Origin: Dryococelus australis
Taxonomy: Eukaryota; Arthropoda; Insecta; Phasmatodea; Phasmatidae
Direction of reading: 5' to 3'
NCBI GenBank assembly: GCA_029891345.1
Contig: CM057009.1
Coordinates: 207,380,209-207,444,208, forward strand
DNA: 64,000 nt
How positions within the stretch are numbered: position 1 is the first letter of the stretch; every line of letters begins with the position of its first letter. Both the position numbers and the translations under genes were made by a program. Shown here piece by piece: positions 46,448-57,949 of the stretch. The notes under the pieces were generated by a model. The model saw only the letters and a program-made list of their open reading frames with translations, did not search any database and was not told where the DNA came from.

Positions 46448-47235
46448 GTAATTTGAAAGGTTGTGGCAATGTTAACTTGTTTGTATTTTATATATTTTCG
46501 TTTTTCCAATTTCTTATTTTTCTTTCCTCATGTCATCAGCAGCAACAGATGTCATAGGACAATAGCGCATCTTTTCCTTTTCCCTGGGTTAGTAAACTAA
46601 ACACATCGCTGCCACATTGCACGACATGGTGAAACAAAGAAAATAACAGAAGTAACTTTTAGCTGATGTGACCCACTGCTCGAAAACAATACGTTTTCAA
46701 TGAGGAAACTTTCGATCAATATATAGGAAAGCACAACCTTTCTCGGGTATCATAACAGATCACAACAGTTTGCCACAGCACAATTGTTTGCCAGCTGTCA
46801 GTCGGACAGCCTGCAAAGAGTGATCACGTGACTTGCACCAACCACCGTCCGCGACTTTAACCTTCTTTTGTATTTTGGACATTTCAAATAACTATTAAAT
46901 TTATTTTCCGTCGGTGCGAGGAGTCAATAGGGTGCCGGGAGACAAAAGTAACTATTCTCTCTCATCTTCGTAATTCTTGAAGTAAGAAATTTTGTTTTAT
47001 GACGGCTGCCATTCTGTATTGTTTTTTTTTGTTCGTCAGCTGCGAGTGTTAATATTGTTTGTTTTGCCAAGACGGCAACAAATCTCCAGTAAATATTTAA
47101 CTTTTCTTTTATTTATTGGCAACCCTGGTATCAACAAACTCTCATTATGTAGTCAAAGTCTCGAACTCATGCTGAGCTAGTTTGTTGGTGTTTGCTGAGG
47201 ACTACAATGAGAGAACAGGAGAGTAACCTGTTACA
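46448..47235 (+). repeat. 5' LTR
   Basis: Starts AGTAATTTGAAAGG and ends AACCTGTTACA. It aligns along its full length with 50749-51525, about nine bases in ten by eye. The polyadenylation-like AATAAA of the 3' copy is AACAAA here. Confidence 0.85.
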
Positions 47236-47237
47236 AG

Positions 47238-47255
47238 TGGCACCCAACGTGGGAC
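47238..47255 (+). promoter_or_regulatory. Primer-binding site, tRNA-Lys type
   Basis: TGGCACCCAACGTGGGAC lies two bases after the LTR end. The complement of the 3' end of tRNA-Lys(CUU) is TGGCGCCCAACGTGGGGC, so 16 of 18 bases match. Drosophila gypsy is also primed by tRNA-Lys. Confidence 0.8.
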
Positions 47256-47878
47256 CTGGATTTCTACACGTGCCCCGAGACGTGAAGAGTGCCAACATTC
47301 ATCCTCGTGAATTATTAAGGACCTGATGGTGCATCTGAGTTTTCATCACTCGTGTTCCAGGGTGAGTGTAACTACGACAACCTCAAACTTCCAACAACAG
47401 AATCCAGTTGACACACCTCCCACAGTTTCCAGTCAACGAATGATAATACACCAAAGTAAAAAATTTTTGCCTAAGAAATTGCAGGTGTGAATAATATTGT
47501 AAAATTCTAATATCAATCAATTTTTTTTTACTAATATTACATTGATTTGCGTATGCATTGTAATTTTTTTTGTAAGCTGATTGTGCCCTAGTGTAATGAT
47601 ATCGCAGGTTAGGAAATATTGACAGAATGATGCAAATGGCCCAAATGAAGGAACAGCCTGCTAGAAAAACTTATGTACGAACAAAGATATTTACTTAACA
47701 AACTGAACCATTCACTTCACAAATAAATACATGCAATGAACAAAGTGCAGAATACATTACATAATAATACTACATTTTTAACAGAATGTAAGATTGCCCT
47801 AATTTGGGGTGTCAATCCTCAAAAAACTATCACTGAATTAAAGTTAAGGTTAGGTTCAGCTGTTCTTTTGAAACAGCC

Positions 47879-48301
47879 ATGTGTGTGTCTCCAATTATTT
47901 GTATCGTTGGTGACACTATTAAGAACACAACGGAAGTAAATTATTATTCTGAAAATGGGGGGTTAAAAAGGAAGAATTATGATTGTGTATTAAATAAATT
48001 TAATAGTGACAATGTTGAACAAAGTGCAAAATGTGTTAAAGTGCCGAACTTGTCTAGGATTCATGAGTTATTCAGAAATAAAACTGTAAGTCAAGAAAAG
48101 AAAAATAAAGGCATGATGAGGGGAGTAAAGAAGACTTACAAGAGAAAAAAGAAATGTAGTTTCATGAGGGCTAGGTGTGAAGAAATTGTGAAATATGTTG
48201 TGAGGAAATGTGTTAATAAGAGAAAATTGTGTAACGTGAGTATGATGAGGAAGAGCAAGAAAAAACACAGTATTTCTGTGATTTCCTGTACCCTAATATG
48301 A
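47879..48301 (+). CDS. 140-residue lysine-rich ORF inside the LTR element, unidentified
   Basis: An ATG-started frame in the LTR element's interior. The first ~40 residues are mixed. Residues from about 75 on are strongly basic, with KKTYKRKKK and KKSKKKH-like clusters plus several Cys. The family of the product is unknown to me. A nucleic-acid-binding Gag-like role is conceivable from composition and position, but there is no zinc knuckle. A 67-codon frame at 47736-47939 overlaps it in another register and may be an upstream fragment. A further 63-codon frame lies at 49348-49539. Confidence 0.35.
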   Translation: MCVSPIICIVGDTIKNTTEVNYYSENGGLKRKNYDCVLNKFNSDNVEQSAKCVKVPNLSRIHELFRNKTVSQEKKNKGMMRGVKKTYKRKKKCSFMRARCEEIVKYVVRKCVNKRKLCNVSMMRKSKKKHSISVISCTLI

Positions 48302-50520
48302 TTAAGTAGTGTCAATTCGTATGATGTAATTTTTATTTATAATGTATTGTTTTTATATAAATTAAAGTTGAAGCAGTAGTACATTACAATATATGTAAAT
48401 ACAAAATGCCAAAAGGCATGTCTCACTGCGGCCCTAGGGTTTAAGAGTAACATGAAATTGTAGGATAGTGGGTGATTTAACCTTATGTTTGGGTTATGGT
48501 GTATAAACAAGACAAAATTGTCCTAATTATATAATAATGGTAAGCATGTAAAGGTATAAACTACATATGCCTACTTGTAATCGTAATTTTCATGTAAGAG
48601 CATACTAGGTAAAGGATGTAGGTTAACAAACCTCAATGCGTTTAGAGTGAGACCAAATGTGAGGTCATTTGTTTTGATTCTATCAGTGTTTATTCATATA
48701 ATGTCAGTTTATAATATATTAATTATTAAATTTATTTTGTAATAACTATTTGCCATCATGACATTTTGACCAAGCAAGGGTGACACTGTTCATGGAACAT
48801 CATAAAATTGAGTGAAGTAATGGCTTTTGTGAAGAAGATTAAGATAATATAAATTTACAATTATGAGGTTTTCTAATATGAAAGGGACTGCAAAGTTTAA
48901 TATCCTCAATTATTAAAAGTGATAATTTAAAATGCAGTAAGAAATTGTATAAGGTATGTATATATGTGTATTAATTTGTTAACGAATCATGTTTGAGTGA
49001 CAAAAAGTTTAATAATTGACTGTACCTATGCATCAAACATAAAGATTAAATTTGGAGAATGAAAAGATAAAATGAAGTGAATAATGCTGTGCTTTATTAT
49101 ATTATTGTAATTGAAAGTATTATAATTAAATCAAAGCACAGTATGTTTTGTGTCATAATGGAAAAACATTATGAATTAACTTTTGTATTAATTTTGTAAA
49201 TGTATTTTGGTTATTCTCAAGAAAGATTGCTCGTATGTTGATGCATATTACATGTTAATTTTGAAAAATGTTGAGGTATATTGCAGATTAATTTTGAAAA
49301 CCAAGAAAACATTTGTTTAAATGTGTACTTTATTATAATGATATAGCGTGAACTTGGGTAAAATGGGTATTATTGATATTGCTCCCATTATGATGTCCAT
49401 GTTTAAGAATGTAATTAATTTACAACAAAAAGATAGTTTTGAAGTAAATGAAAATTATTTAAATTTAACAGTGTATGTTAAATCAAAGGTTATAACTAAC
49501 ATGACGAGTTTTTCTTTTTTGACAACGTATAAAGGTTGAGGTGGCATTGTGTGTTTAGTTTTAAGAACATAGAGATGAAGTGTGAAAAGGTTACTCCAGT
49601 ATGTATAATGTCCTTGGATCTTAGCAATGAGTGTAAGTTTTTGGGTGTGACAGGTCTGAGTCCCTTTTTGGTAACACTGATCTAGCTATTAAGATGTTTA
49701 AAGTAAATGTGGCAGTGGATTTTATAGTTTTTGGGGCAGGCCTGGATCGCCTTATATATTTTTTTGTGTGCTGATCTAAACAAGGAATTAAAGTAATACT
49801 GAGCAAACCTAGAAGCAACATGGCATGTGTAGTGGTTACCATCTCGACTCTAGCTAGAAAACAGTAACTTTAAAATATTTAAAATGGTTTTGTTTAAACT
49901 AAACGTAATAAACTCTCTTCTCTAGAGTTAAACAGCGCTGACCTCACATAAAAGGTAGGAGCTCTCTTGAGGCCACTTGAGTTAAATCTTGCATTGACCT
50001 AAAGTAAGGCAGTAGCTCTCTTGTTGACCAGACCTTGGATTCCCTTTTACATATGTATTGAGTATTAAACCATTCAGCAACTAATGAATAATGTACCTAA
50101 ACCAAAACTGCAAGCAAATGTAACATTGTAATGACTTTGAAAGATGTATATTGTAACTAATTCTGATTAATTTACTTGTGGGATAAAGTACTGGAATGTA
50201 TTTTACAGTGATGCACCTTTGTATGTGAAATGTATGATCATGTAAACAAAAACTGAAAGTGAATGTACAATTGTATTTAATTGAAAAGAGACATGTAAAA
50301 TACACTAAAATTTTGTATCATGTTATGATTAATTTATTTTATGTGATAATGTAATGAGATGTATTTATTGTGACATTAACTTTGCCTATGGATGTATAAC
50401 CATGTAAACGGTTAAATTTTTGAGATGGAATTGCAGTCCAGCCTTGATAGTCGACATCCATGTAGGGTTCGATTTGGGACAGGTTTCTTCAAAATATTCC
50501 CAAAATCAAGGGGGGTAAAG

Positions 50521-50712
50521 TAGCAGAGAGAGAGAGAGCGAAATATAGATAGAGAGAGATAGAGATAGATAGATATAGATAGAGATATAGAGAGATAGAT
50601 ATAGATATAGAGAGATAGATAGATAGAGAGAGATAGACAGATAGACAGAGATATAGAGAGAGATAGATAGAGAGAGATAGAGATAGATAGAGTGTGTGCG
50701 CGCGCGCACACA
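50521..50712 (+). repeat. Compound GA/GATA microsatellite ending in (GT)(GC)(AC)
   Basis: About 190 bp of AGAGAT, AGATAGAT and GAGAGA followed by GTGTGTGCGCGCGCGCACAC. The Ser/Leu/Ile/Tyr-periodic minus-strand frames across it are artefacts. It sits about 40 bp before the 3' LTR, where a polypurine tract would be expected. Confidence 0.95.
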
Positions 50713-50748
50713 GGAAGTATTTAAATTGTCTGTATTTCGGTAAAGGAT

Positions 50749-51525
50749 AGTAATTTGAAAGGTCGTGGCAATGATAACTTGTTTGTATTTTATATATTTT
50801 AGTTTTTCCAATTCATTATTTTTCTTTCCTCATGTCATCAGCAGCAACAGATGTCATAGGACGATAGGGCATCGTTTCCTTTTTACTGGGTTAGTAAATT
50901 AGACACGTCGCCATCACATTGCACGATATGGTGAAACAAGGAAAATAACAGGGGTCACCACTAGCTGATGTGACAGACTGCTTGAAAACAATACTTTTTC
51001 AATGAGGAAACTTTCGATCTATATATTAGCAAACATGACCTTTCTTGGATATCACAACAGTTCGTTGCAGCACAATTGTTTGTCAGCTGTCAGGCGGACA
51101 GCCTGCAATGAGTGATCACGGACTTGCACCGACCAGCACCCACGACTTTTACATTCTTTTGTATTTTGGATATTTCAAATAACTATTAAATTTATTTTCC
51201 GTCGGTGTGAGGAGTCAATAGGGCGCTGGGAGAGAAAAGTAATGATTCTCTCCCATCTTTATACTCTTGAAGTGAGAACTTTTGTTTTATGAAGGCTGCC
51301 ATTCTGTATTGGTTTTTATTTGTTCGTCAGCTGTGAGTGTCAATATTGTTTGTTTTACAGCGATGACAATAAATCTCCAGTAAAAATTTAACTTCTTTTA
51401 TTTATTGACAACCCTGGTATCAACACACACTCATTATGTAGGCACAGTCTCCAACTCACGCTGAGCTAGTTTGTTGGTGATTGCGGAGGACTACAACGAG
51501 AGAAAAGGATAGTAACCTGTTACAA
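50749..51525 (+). repeat. 3' LTR
   Basis: Starts AGTAATTTGAAAGG and ends AACCTGTTACA, with AATAAA at 51368-51373. The flank after it (AAGTTTAGG) does not repeat the flank before the 5' LTR. Confidence 0.85.
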
Positions 51526-52671
51526 AGTTTAGGTGAATATATGATGCCATCTTGAATTTACTAATTTGCTGCCACAGATTCTGTTTCAAAGGGCGTAATG
51601 AGATTTTTCATTTTAAAATGAAAACAACAGCTGTCTGATATTAATATTGATACATCATTCACTGCCATTATTATTTTCTAATCTGTGAAGTGGCTTCAGC
51701 ACAACACTGCAGCCACACAAGGTAAAAAAAAATAAGAGCTTCGAAAATGTAACACAATAGTACGGTTTGGGAAGCTGTTTACACTTTATAATGACACAAG
51801 TCCCATTACACCCTTTGATAGAACCTGTGGTGGAAAATTGCTAAATCCAAGACGGTATACAATATTTTCACTTAATTCAAAGTTAAGATGCCAGTTTGCC
51901 TATAATCAATCAGATAGTGTAGGAATTAGGTTGTGTATATTTTATGGAAGTTGTTCATTTCTGTATATTGAGCAATGGAAATGTTAATATTTTACAGTAA
52001 TAGAATTGAAAATAAGATGAATGTGTCACAAATATGCTCAGCATATCTTATAAGTCTATATTAATAAGTTTATACTAGTGATAGAGATGAAAAACTGTAT
52101 ACAAAATATAATCAAAAAATGTTGAATATTATTATTTTTTAAATATATTTAAACTGCTGTGTATTATTACACAATTTCTTATTCCATAAACCGATTCACT
52201 AGTTAAAATTATTTAAAGCACAATATTTTCATTTTTTACAGATGTAAAATTCTTTTCCAACTGTCTTAGCTATTACTATCTGTCCCACTGTGGTATGGCA
52301 GCTTCATAAAATGAATCAAAAGTATTGTGTGTGGTAATGAATGTTCATACACACGTGGGTAGTTCATACATTCAAATTTTGTAATCTCTGCGTGAGGAGC
52401 ATGAGTTATGAGTGTACTCGTCTGGTTGATGCTACATATAAACAAATGCAGCTCCAACTTACGTTACTAATAAAAAAAAAAGCAAGACTTCACTTAAAAG
52501 TCCAAAATAGTGAGCTTGCTAAGCTATGCTACGTCATACTATGAGCACGTTCCTCCCCACCACTGCCAAAATACGCACAGTCAAATTGGATGAAAATGAT
52601 GACTATATAAAATTTAGACTTATTCTATTATCAGCTGTGTGAAAATGTATGATGTTTATATGCATGTGTGT
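51526..52671. other. No gene recognised
   Basis: AT-rich DNA. If the LTR element entered a polymerase-bearing element, this is that element's 3' flank, but no gene or terminal repeat of such an element is recognisable. Confidence 0.45.
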
Positions 52672-54212
52672 ATATACAGGATGTTCCACTATTCGACCGA
52701 CAAATGTCGACAGTGTATTCTACAGCCCGATGGCAATAAAACGTTCATATAGAAAAATGGGCAATGAGCTCCAGTACCGAGTTACAGGAGCAAATGTGAA
52801 AAAAACACACATAGCCTTACGGAACACCTTTATTGCATTGTACTACAAGAATGTGGAGTGGCTCACACCAGCTGCTCAAAATATGCACCGTCCACCCATA
52901 CGCAGGCTGCAACGTGTTGCATCATGGAGCGTTGCCACTGCATGCGAGGTAGGTATGCACGTAACTGATCAGCGGCATCGGTAATCACCTGCTGTAACCA
53001 GGCACGTGTGTCCGGCCACGGTCAGTGATACACCCGACTCTTCAGGCAGCCACACATGAAGAAGTCCAGAGGGGAGAGGTCCGGAGAACGCGCTGGCCAT
53101 GGGACAGGCCCACTCCGTCCAATCCAGGGGAGCGGAAACACAGTATTCAGGTACACTGACAGTCCTTCCAAAGTGTAGAGGAGCCCATTCCTGCTGTAGC
53201 CACATCTTCCGACGAACATCTAACGGCACATCCTCCAATAATATGGGGAAGGTGTTGACCAGACACTCCCTGTAGATGTGAGCAGTAACACTGCCAGTAA
53301 AGTAACGTGGTCCAATGAGCCGTGAGCCAAGTACACCCCACCACATGTTGACTGAAAACCTTTCCTGGAAATTAGTTTCTGTGACATTGTGCAGATTGGC
53401 GTGTGCCCATGTGTGGTCATTGTGGCTGTTGGCGATGCCCTGATGCGTGAACATTGACTCATCAGAGAACAGAATGAGGGGCAGTGTGTCCACGTGTTCC
53501 TGCAGCCTGGCGCAAAATTGCAGATGGGAGGCGTGATCCTGGGGCTGCAGGTGTTGCACTGTTTGCAGGTGGTAGGGATGTAGGCCGTCGGCATGCAATA
53601 TCCGCCACACCTGCATTGGCGAAAGCCCTGTCGCCCGTGCAATCGCACATACGCTGGTATGTGGTGCTTCCGCAATTTCGTCCAGTACAGCCACGTCACG
53701 CCGACGATACTCACGCTCCTGTGTTTGTCGCGGGCAGGCTCCTGTCCCCCTACAACACTGGTACACCTTGGCAAACATCGTATGATTCAGCGCTCGGTGG
53801 GCTGGGAACCACCGACGATACTCCACCGCTGCACAACGCCCATTGCAGTCACAGAATCCGTACACGTACACCATGTATGCATACTCTGCTTATGTAAACA
53901 GTCCTGGCATGTTGAGTCTCCTTGCCTCGCAACATCAACACTGACAGGACATACCGGCCTCCTGATGCTGTGGCCTACGTGTGGTTTAATGGGATACTTT
54001 GTCAACTGCGTGTGTGTGTGTGTCTTTCCCCCGTCCTGTCGTCACAGCAATGGACAGGTTTCTCCACTGCATCTGTCTGTGTTCCTTGCACGTCCATTCC
54101 TGTAACTCAGTACTGCAACTATGTAGCCCATTTATGTATATTATGTTTTTGTTGCCAACGACCTGCAGAATACACTGCCAACGTACGTCGGTCAAATCAT
54201 GATTATATATAT
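52672..54212 (-). mobile_element. DD41D-type mariner-like transposon, nearly full length
   Basis: The left end contains TTCGACCGACAAATGTCGAC and AGTGTATTCTACAG. The right end, reversed, contains TTTGACCGACGTACG and CAGTGTATTCTGCAG. Both ends sit in TA-rich sequence (TATATACAGG left; ATATATATA right), as expected for a TA-targeting element. One transposase reading on the minus strand fills the interior. Exact ends are uncertain by a few bases because of the TA runs. Confidence 0.8.
52863..53874 (-). pseudogene. Mariner-like (DD41D) transposase, one frameshift and one stop
   Basis: An ATG at 53874 starts MVYVYGFCDCNGRCAAVEYR, the DUF4817-type N-terminal helix-turn-helix. A second HTH-like stretch (IARATGLSPMQVWRIL) follows. 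The first catalytic Asp is in LFSDESMF (53461-53463). The position of the second catalytic Asp, in the QQ-D-GAP motif, is Glu here (QQEWAP; 53188-53190), and the next Gly is Trp. A frameshift near 53150 moves the reading into the frame with SPDLSPLDFF, whose last Asp (53064-53066) is the third catalytic position, about 41 codons on. A stop at 53022-53024 precedes a normal family tail ending AYFEQLV-stop at 52863. Length, about 337 codons, is normal. The changed Asp plus two lesions mean it is probably inactive, but it is the best preserved transposase here. Confidence 0.88.
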
Positions 54213-54727
54213 ATGAGAAATTCATAAATTAATACCTCCCACTTGAGAATTTATTAATGGATATAAAATGGCCTGATCCTACTTCATGTTTATACACAGG
54301 AGTTCCAACTCTGTTTCAGAACTTGTCATACAAATATATCAGTGTCTGGAGTTTCTAGATTATTAATTCAATAATAATTTTTCAATTTATTATTAAAAAC
54401 AAAAATTTCACAGTGGAATTTTATGTGACTAGAACTTTATACTAGTGTTAAACTCTAAATAATCACAATAAGATGTACTTAAGTCACAGCGGAATGTGTG
54501 TAAGATAAGCTGCAGAGTTCTTTGTAGCCTACAGAAGGGTACACAGGATGGACAGATCATAAGCAGGCATGACCACCATGACCATTGTGTGATTGTCTCA
54601 AGGGAAGAGGGTGGAGATAAATAAGTCAGATGAGAAAGTTCTTATACCCCTGCTTGGTTACAGGAGTGTAGGATGAAAGGGTAGGAAAAAGGGGATAAAA
54701 TAAGTTGGTACATGAATAGTAATAAAC
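54213..54727. other. No gene recognised
   Basis: AT-rich spacer between the mariner-like and Tc1-like elements. Confidence 0.5.
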
Positions 54728-54729
54728 TA

Positions 54730-56122
54730 CACTGATGGAAGAAAAATTTGCAACACCCTAAATGACTGCTGTTGAATTGAATATGGGTACAATAGTTGCA
54801 TGCTGGAGGAGTGTTGTTAAACTGATAAATGTTTCAAAGATACTGGATACACTGCATTGCATCATTCACTTCATTGTGATATGTATAACAATGCACCAGA
54901 CAGTTATCGTGTGCACATGGAAGATTGAATGTTGAATATTTGTGTGGAAGACTGAATATTGAGTATGTGTGTAGAAGACTGAATGTTGAATTTGTGTGTA
55001 GCAGCCAAGCTATTGCCATGCCTGAAGAAAGGGTATCTGCCCCTGTTATTCACTTATAGCCATTTGAGAGGGGCCACATTGTAGGACTTTGCAAGGTGAG
55101 ATGGACATATCAATAGATTATGAATTGCTGCGCATGTTGGTCATAATGTATTTGCATGTAGTAGTGTGGCACTGTTACCAATGGTGGTTGGTTGAACAGG
55201 CCCAAACCTCTAGAACAGATTCAGGATAGCTGCGTAGTGCAGATGCATGTTAATATCGGCACATTGTTAAGGCAGCACTGGCAGACAATACCACATCCAC
55301 AGCACACATCAGAGTGAATGTGGCACCAGGGATGTCAACACATACCATTGGGAATCATCTACTAGCTGCATGACTACCAGCATATGTACCTTTGGTCATG
55401 CTGCCTCTTCTGCCATAATACCATCACATCTCCTGCAGTGTCGTGAGAGGATCGCCTGGTGAATGGAATGGCACTCTGCTGTGTTCAGTGATGAAAGCAG
55501 GTTCCGCTTGCATTTAAGTGATGGCCATTTATGTCTAAAATATTGACCTGGTGAGCATCATCTTCCAAAGTATTTTTGCCCCTGATATACAGACCGACAC
55601 CTGGCATCGTGGTGTGTGGTATAATAACATACTATTCCCATTCACCATTGGTGTTTGTGGAGGATCTGTTAAACAGTGCCTGCTACATCCAGCATATTGT
55701 TTGACACATTTTGCTGCAATTTATTCAGCAGGATAATGTTTGTCCACATACTGTTGCTACTTGACATGCTCTTCAAGGTGTTGAACAACTGCTCTGACAA
55801 GCACAGTCTCCAGGCCTTTATCCAATTGAACATGTTTGGGAAATAGCAGGAGAATATCTGACGCAGTCTGTATGGCCAGCTACTAACTTTGCACAATTGT
55901 GACAACAGGTGCAAGAGGCTTGGAACATCAGGATGATATCTATCACGCATACAATTGTCTATATGAGAAATTACACTGTGTTGATGCCTGAGTTAAGCAC
56001 GTTGTATACTGATGTAGTGCTAATCACATTCAGTAATTTCATTAGCTATATTACCTCTAGGTTGAATATTGTGAATAAAGTGACATGGAAAGTCACTGCC
56101 TTGCAATTATTTTCCGTCAGTG
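54730..56122 (+). mobile_element. Tc1-like transposon with inverted ends and TA flanks
   Basis: The left end reads CACTGATGGAAGAAAAATTT and the right end, reversed, CACTGACGGAAAATAATT, followed by GCAA at both ends. TA flanks at 54728-54729 and 56123-56124 match the Tc1 target. The 1393-bp length is typical for a full-length Tc1 element with one gene. Confidence 0.85.
55020..55990 (+). pseudogene. Tc1-like transposase, decayed
   Basis: An N-terminal block HFERGHIVGLCKVRWTYQ is near 55060-55120. The first catalytic Asp is in EWHSAVFSDESRF (55490-55492), the second in QQDN (55732-55734), and the Glu in YPIEHVWEIAGEYL (55828-55830). All three acidic residues survive. The second and third are about 31 codons apart rather than the usual 34, pointing to small deletions. 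Many stops and frameshifts lie between the blocks, for example within the stretch after QQDN. This copy is more decayed than the one at 25800-26880 and on the opposite strand. Confidence 0.8.
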
Positions 56123-56124
56123 TA

Positions 56125-57945
56125 ATTGTATTCTTCTATAAAATGTAAGGCAAAACCAGGTGACCCGTATAATATATTGTTACAAGAATGATCGAAGGTG
56201 TATCACAGTTAGTGAGGGATGAAGCTCTTGATAAAAATAAAAGAACTAAATTTGATCATATTTTATTCAACAAACCATTATTTACAGCATTCAATTATCT
56301 ATCTTTACTCTTACTCCTTTCATTTCTTAGTGAGCGCAATATTTATTTTCTATTTCAACTCTTGATGTCTTTCTCAATATCGTTGTTCCGTTAGTCAATT
56401 AACTTATACTCATCATTAACAAACATTTAGTTTGTCTGTTGCCATCATGTGTAATATCTATCATTCATCAATCTAGTCCAATAGCCTAGCCTGCTAGCCG
56501 CACTCTTCACTCCTTGATACTTGCAGTCGCAGATTTTCCTTCCGCTGGTCACTTCTCCCGCTGCTCGTCATCTGTCGCTGAAACTCAGCCACTAATCCAT
56601 TCAACAACTCTTGCCCCAGAGGCCCATTACACAATTTATACTCTGCTGGCTTTGACCTGGAACGTTCGATGTGCCCCGAGTCATGCTTAGAGAAACTAGG
56701 GCAGCAAACCAGTAGAACATTCTTGAGGTAAATACAGAAACTCAATAAAACCAAGGTCAGCAGCACGCACCACAAAAAGATTATGGTGTCAGCTCACTTT
56801 TTGGTAATACATACATGGCTCTTGGTTTAGCATGCGCCTATAATTCCAAATATTCCATTGACTTGCCTCCACCACTATCATATAACTGCTGTCCTTCACT
56901 TCCACCCACTCACTCAGGATGCAAATCTTTGAGCATGTAACAATATTCTTAAATATCTCAACCATTAAGTTAACATCTGCAGGCTACCATTACCACCTGC
57001 TGGACAAAGAGACAAACTGACAAAAATGTAGAAATGAGATATATCAGTCGCAAGGAACTGCTACTGTACCCTCTTCCTCTCTAACAACTTGTGTGGCAAA
57101 TGTAATTTCACTTAAAAGATGAAGGGGTTTGTGTTTTGCTTCACTGACAATAATTTTCTGACATGCAATAAACAAATAGTCAAAATAGGTATAAAATAAA
57201 AATTTCAATGTTTTTTCTGAGACACTATTTAGAACAGTATTCCTGGTAATTGTTTAGGAGCAAGAATAATGTCTCCAAAAACTCATGTATGAAGTGAAAT
57301 TCCCACCCCTTCCTACCTCCCATCTCCGTTCTTCAGCCTTAGATATAGGCAGGGTAGAAGTGGTGATATCTCATTCCCTCTCCCCAGACCACTATATGAT
57401 GGAGGGGTAGTTGAAAGCTTGTAATAATAACTACACGCTTTGCCTCAAATGGTGAATTTAAGGCACTGTAATGCCAAAAAAAAAGACTCCATTCTACTAG
57501 ACTGTGCTGCTTGCTTTATAGAAAAAACATCAACACATGAACAAAACTACTGCTAGACAAATGCAAGTAAAAACCCCCAAAAAAGTGAAAAATAACATCC
57601 TTCCTCCCTCCCCTGTCTTTTTTACTGACATAGAAGCAGCTTAAAGATTGTTCAAAAAGTTTGGAAGAAACATGTACAAGTGGGTCACAGCAAATTTGAC
57701 TTTTTCTAACTTACTTTCACCACTAAAATAATAGTAACACAAACAGCAAAATCACACCGAAATTGTATAGGAGACAATAATTTTATCATTTTTCTTGGTT
57801 TGTAGGTGGTTGGACTATGTGTATGTTGTGAAAAAGACTACCCTGCTTAACTCTCCAACATGCCGACCACCGTGTCTTCAGCCTAGCAACATAACATGTA
57901 TCACATTGAAAGCAACGACAGACCTCAATTGCAAGGTCGTTACAT
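56125..57945. other. No confident gene; one minus-strand ORF at 56494-56775
   Basis: AT-rich DNA. The minus-strand frame 56775-56494 (93 codons, starting at a TTG) opens with a hydrophobic segment (LLTLVLLSFCIYL) and continues hydrophilic (GQELLNGLVAEFQRQM). I do not recognise it; a signal-anchored exon or chance are both possible. Confidence 0.3.
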
Positions 57946-57949
57946 AAAT

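Larger units (their letters stand above)
46448..51525 (+). mobile_element. LTR element without recognisable pol (LARD-like), gypsy-type termini
   Basis: Two direct repeats of about 0.78 kb (46448-47235 and 50749-51525) bound a ~3.5 kb interior. The 5' copy is followed at once by a tRNA-Lys-type primer-binding site. Repeat ends read AGTAAT...GTTACA, similar to the AGT-starting LTRs of insect gypsy-group elements. The interior shows no RT, integrase, protease or zinc knuckle. It does contain an unknown basic ORF and a GATA/GA microsatellite just before the 3' LTR. The left side is inserted in the final codons of a polymerase B relic. I could not see a target-site duplication. Confidence 0.75.

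Noticed and set aside
50412-50811. Ser/Leu/Ile/Tyr-rich minus-strand frames of about 100 codons
   Set aside because: Translation of the GA/GATA microsatellite; both frames are open for the same reason.
45095-51525. Idea that the polymerase relic and the two-LTR element form one large virus-like unit
   Set aside because: The LTR begins within the polymerase's last codons and a retroviral primer site follows, which fits insertion. No polymerase-type sequence occurs between the LTRs.
53484-54105. Plus-strand open frames of 137 and 170 codons
   Set aside because: Antisense shadows of the mariner-like transposase; they share no motif with any family I know.
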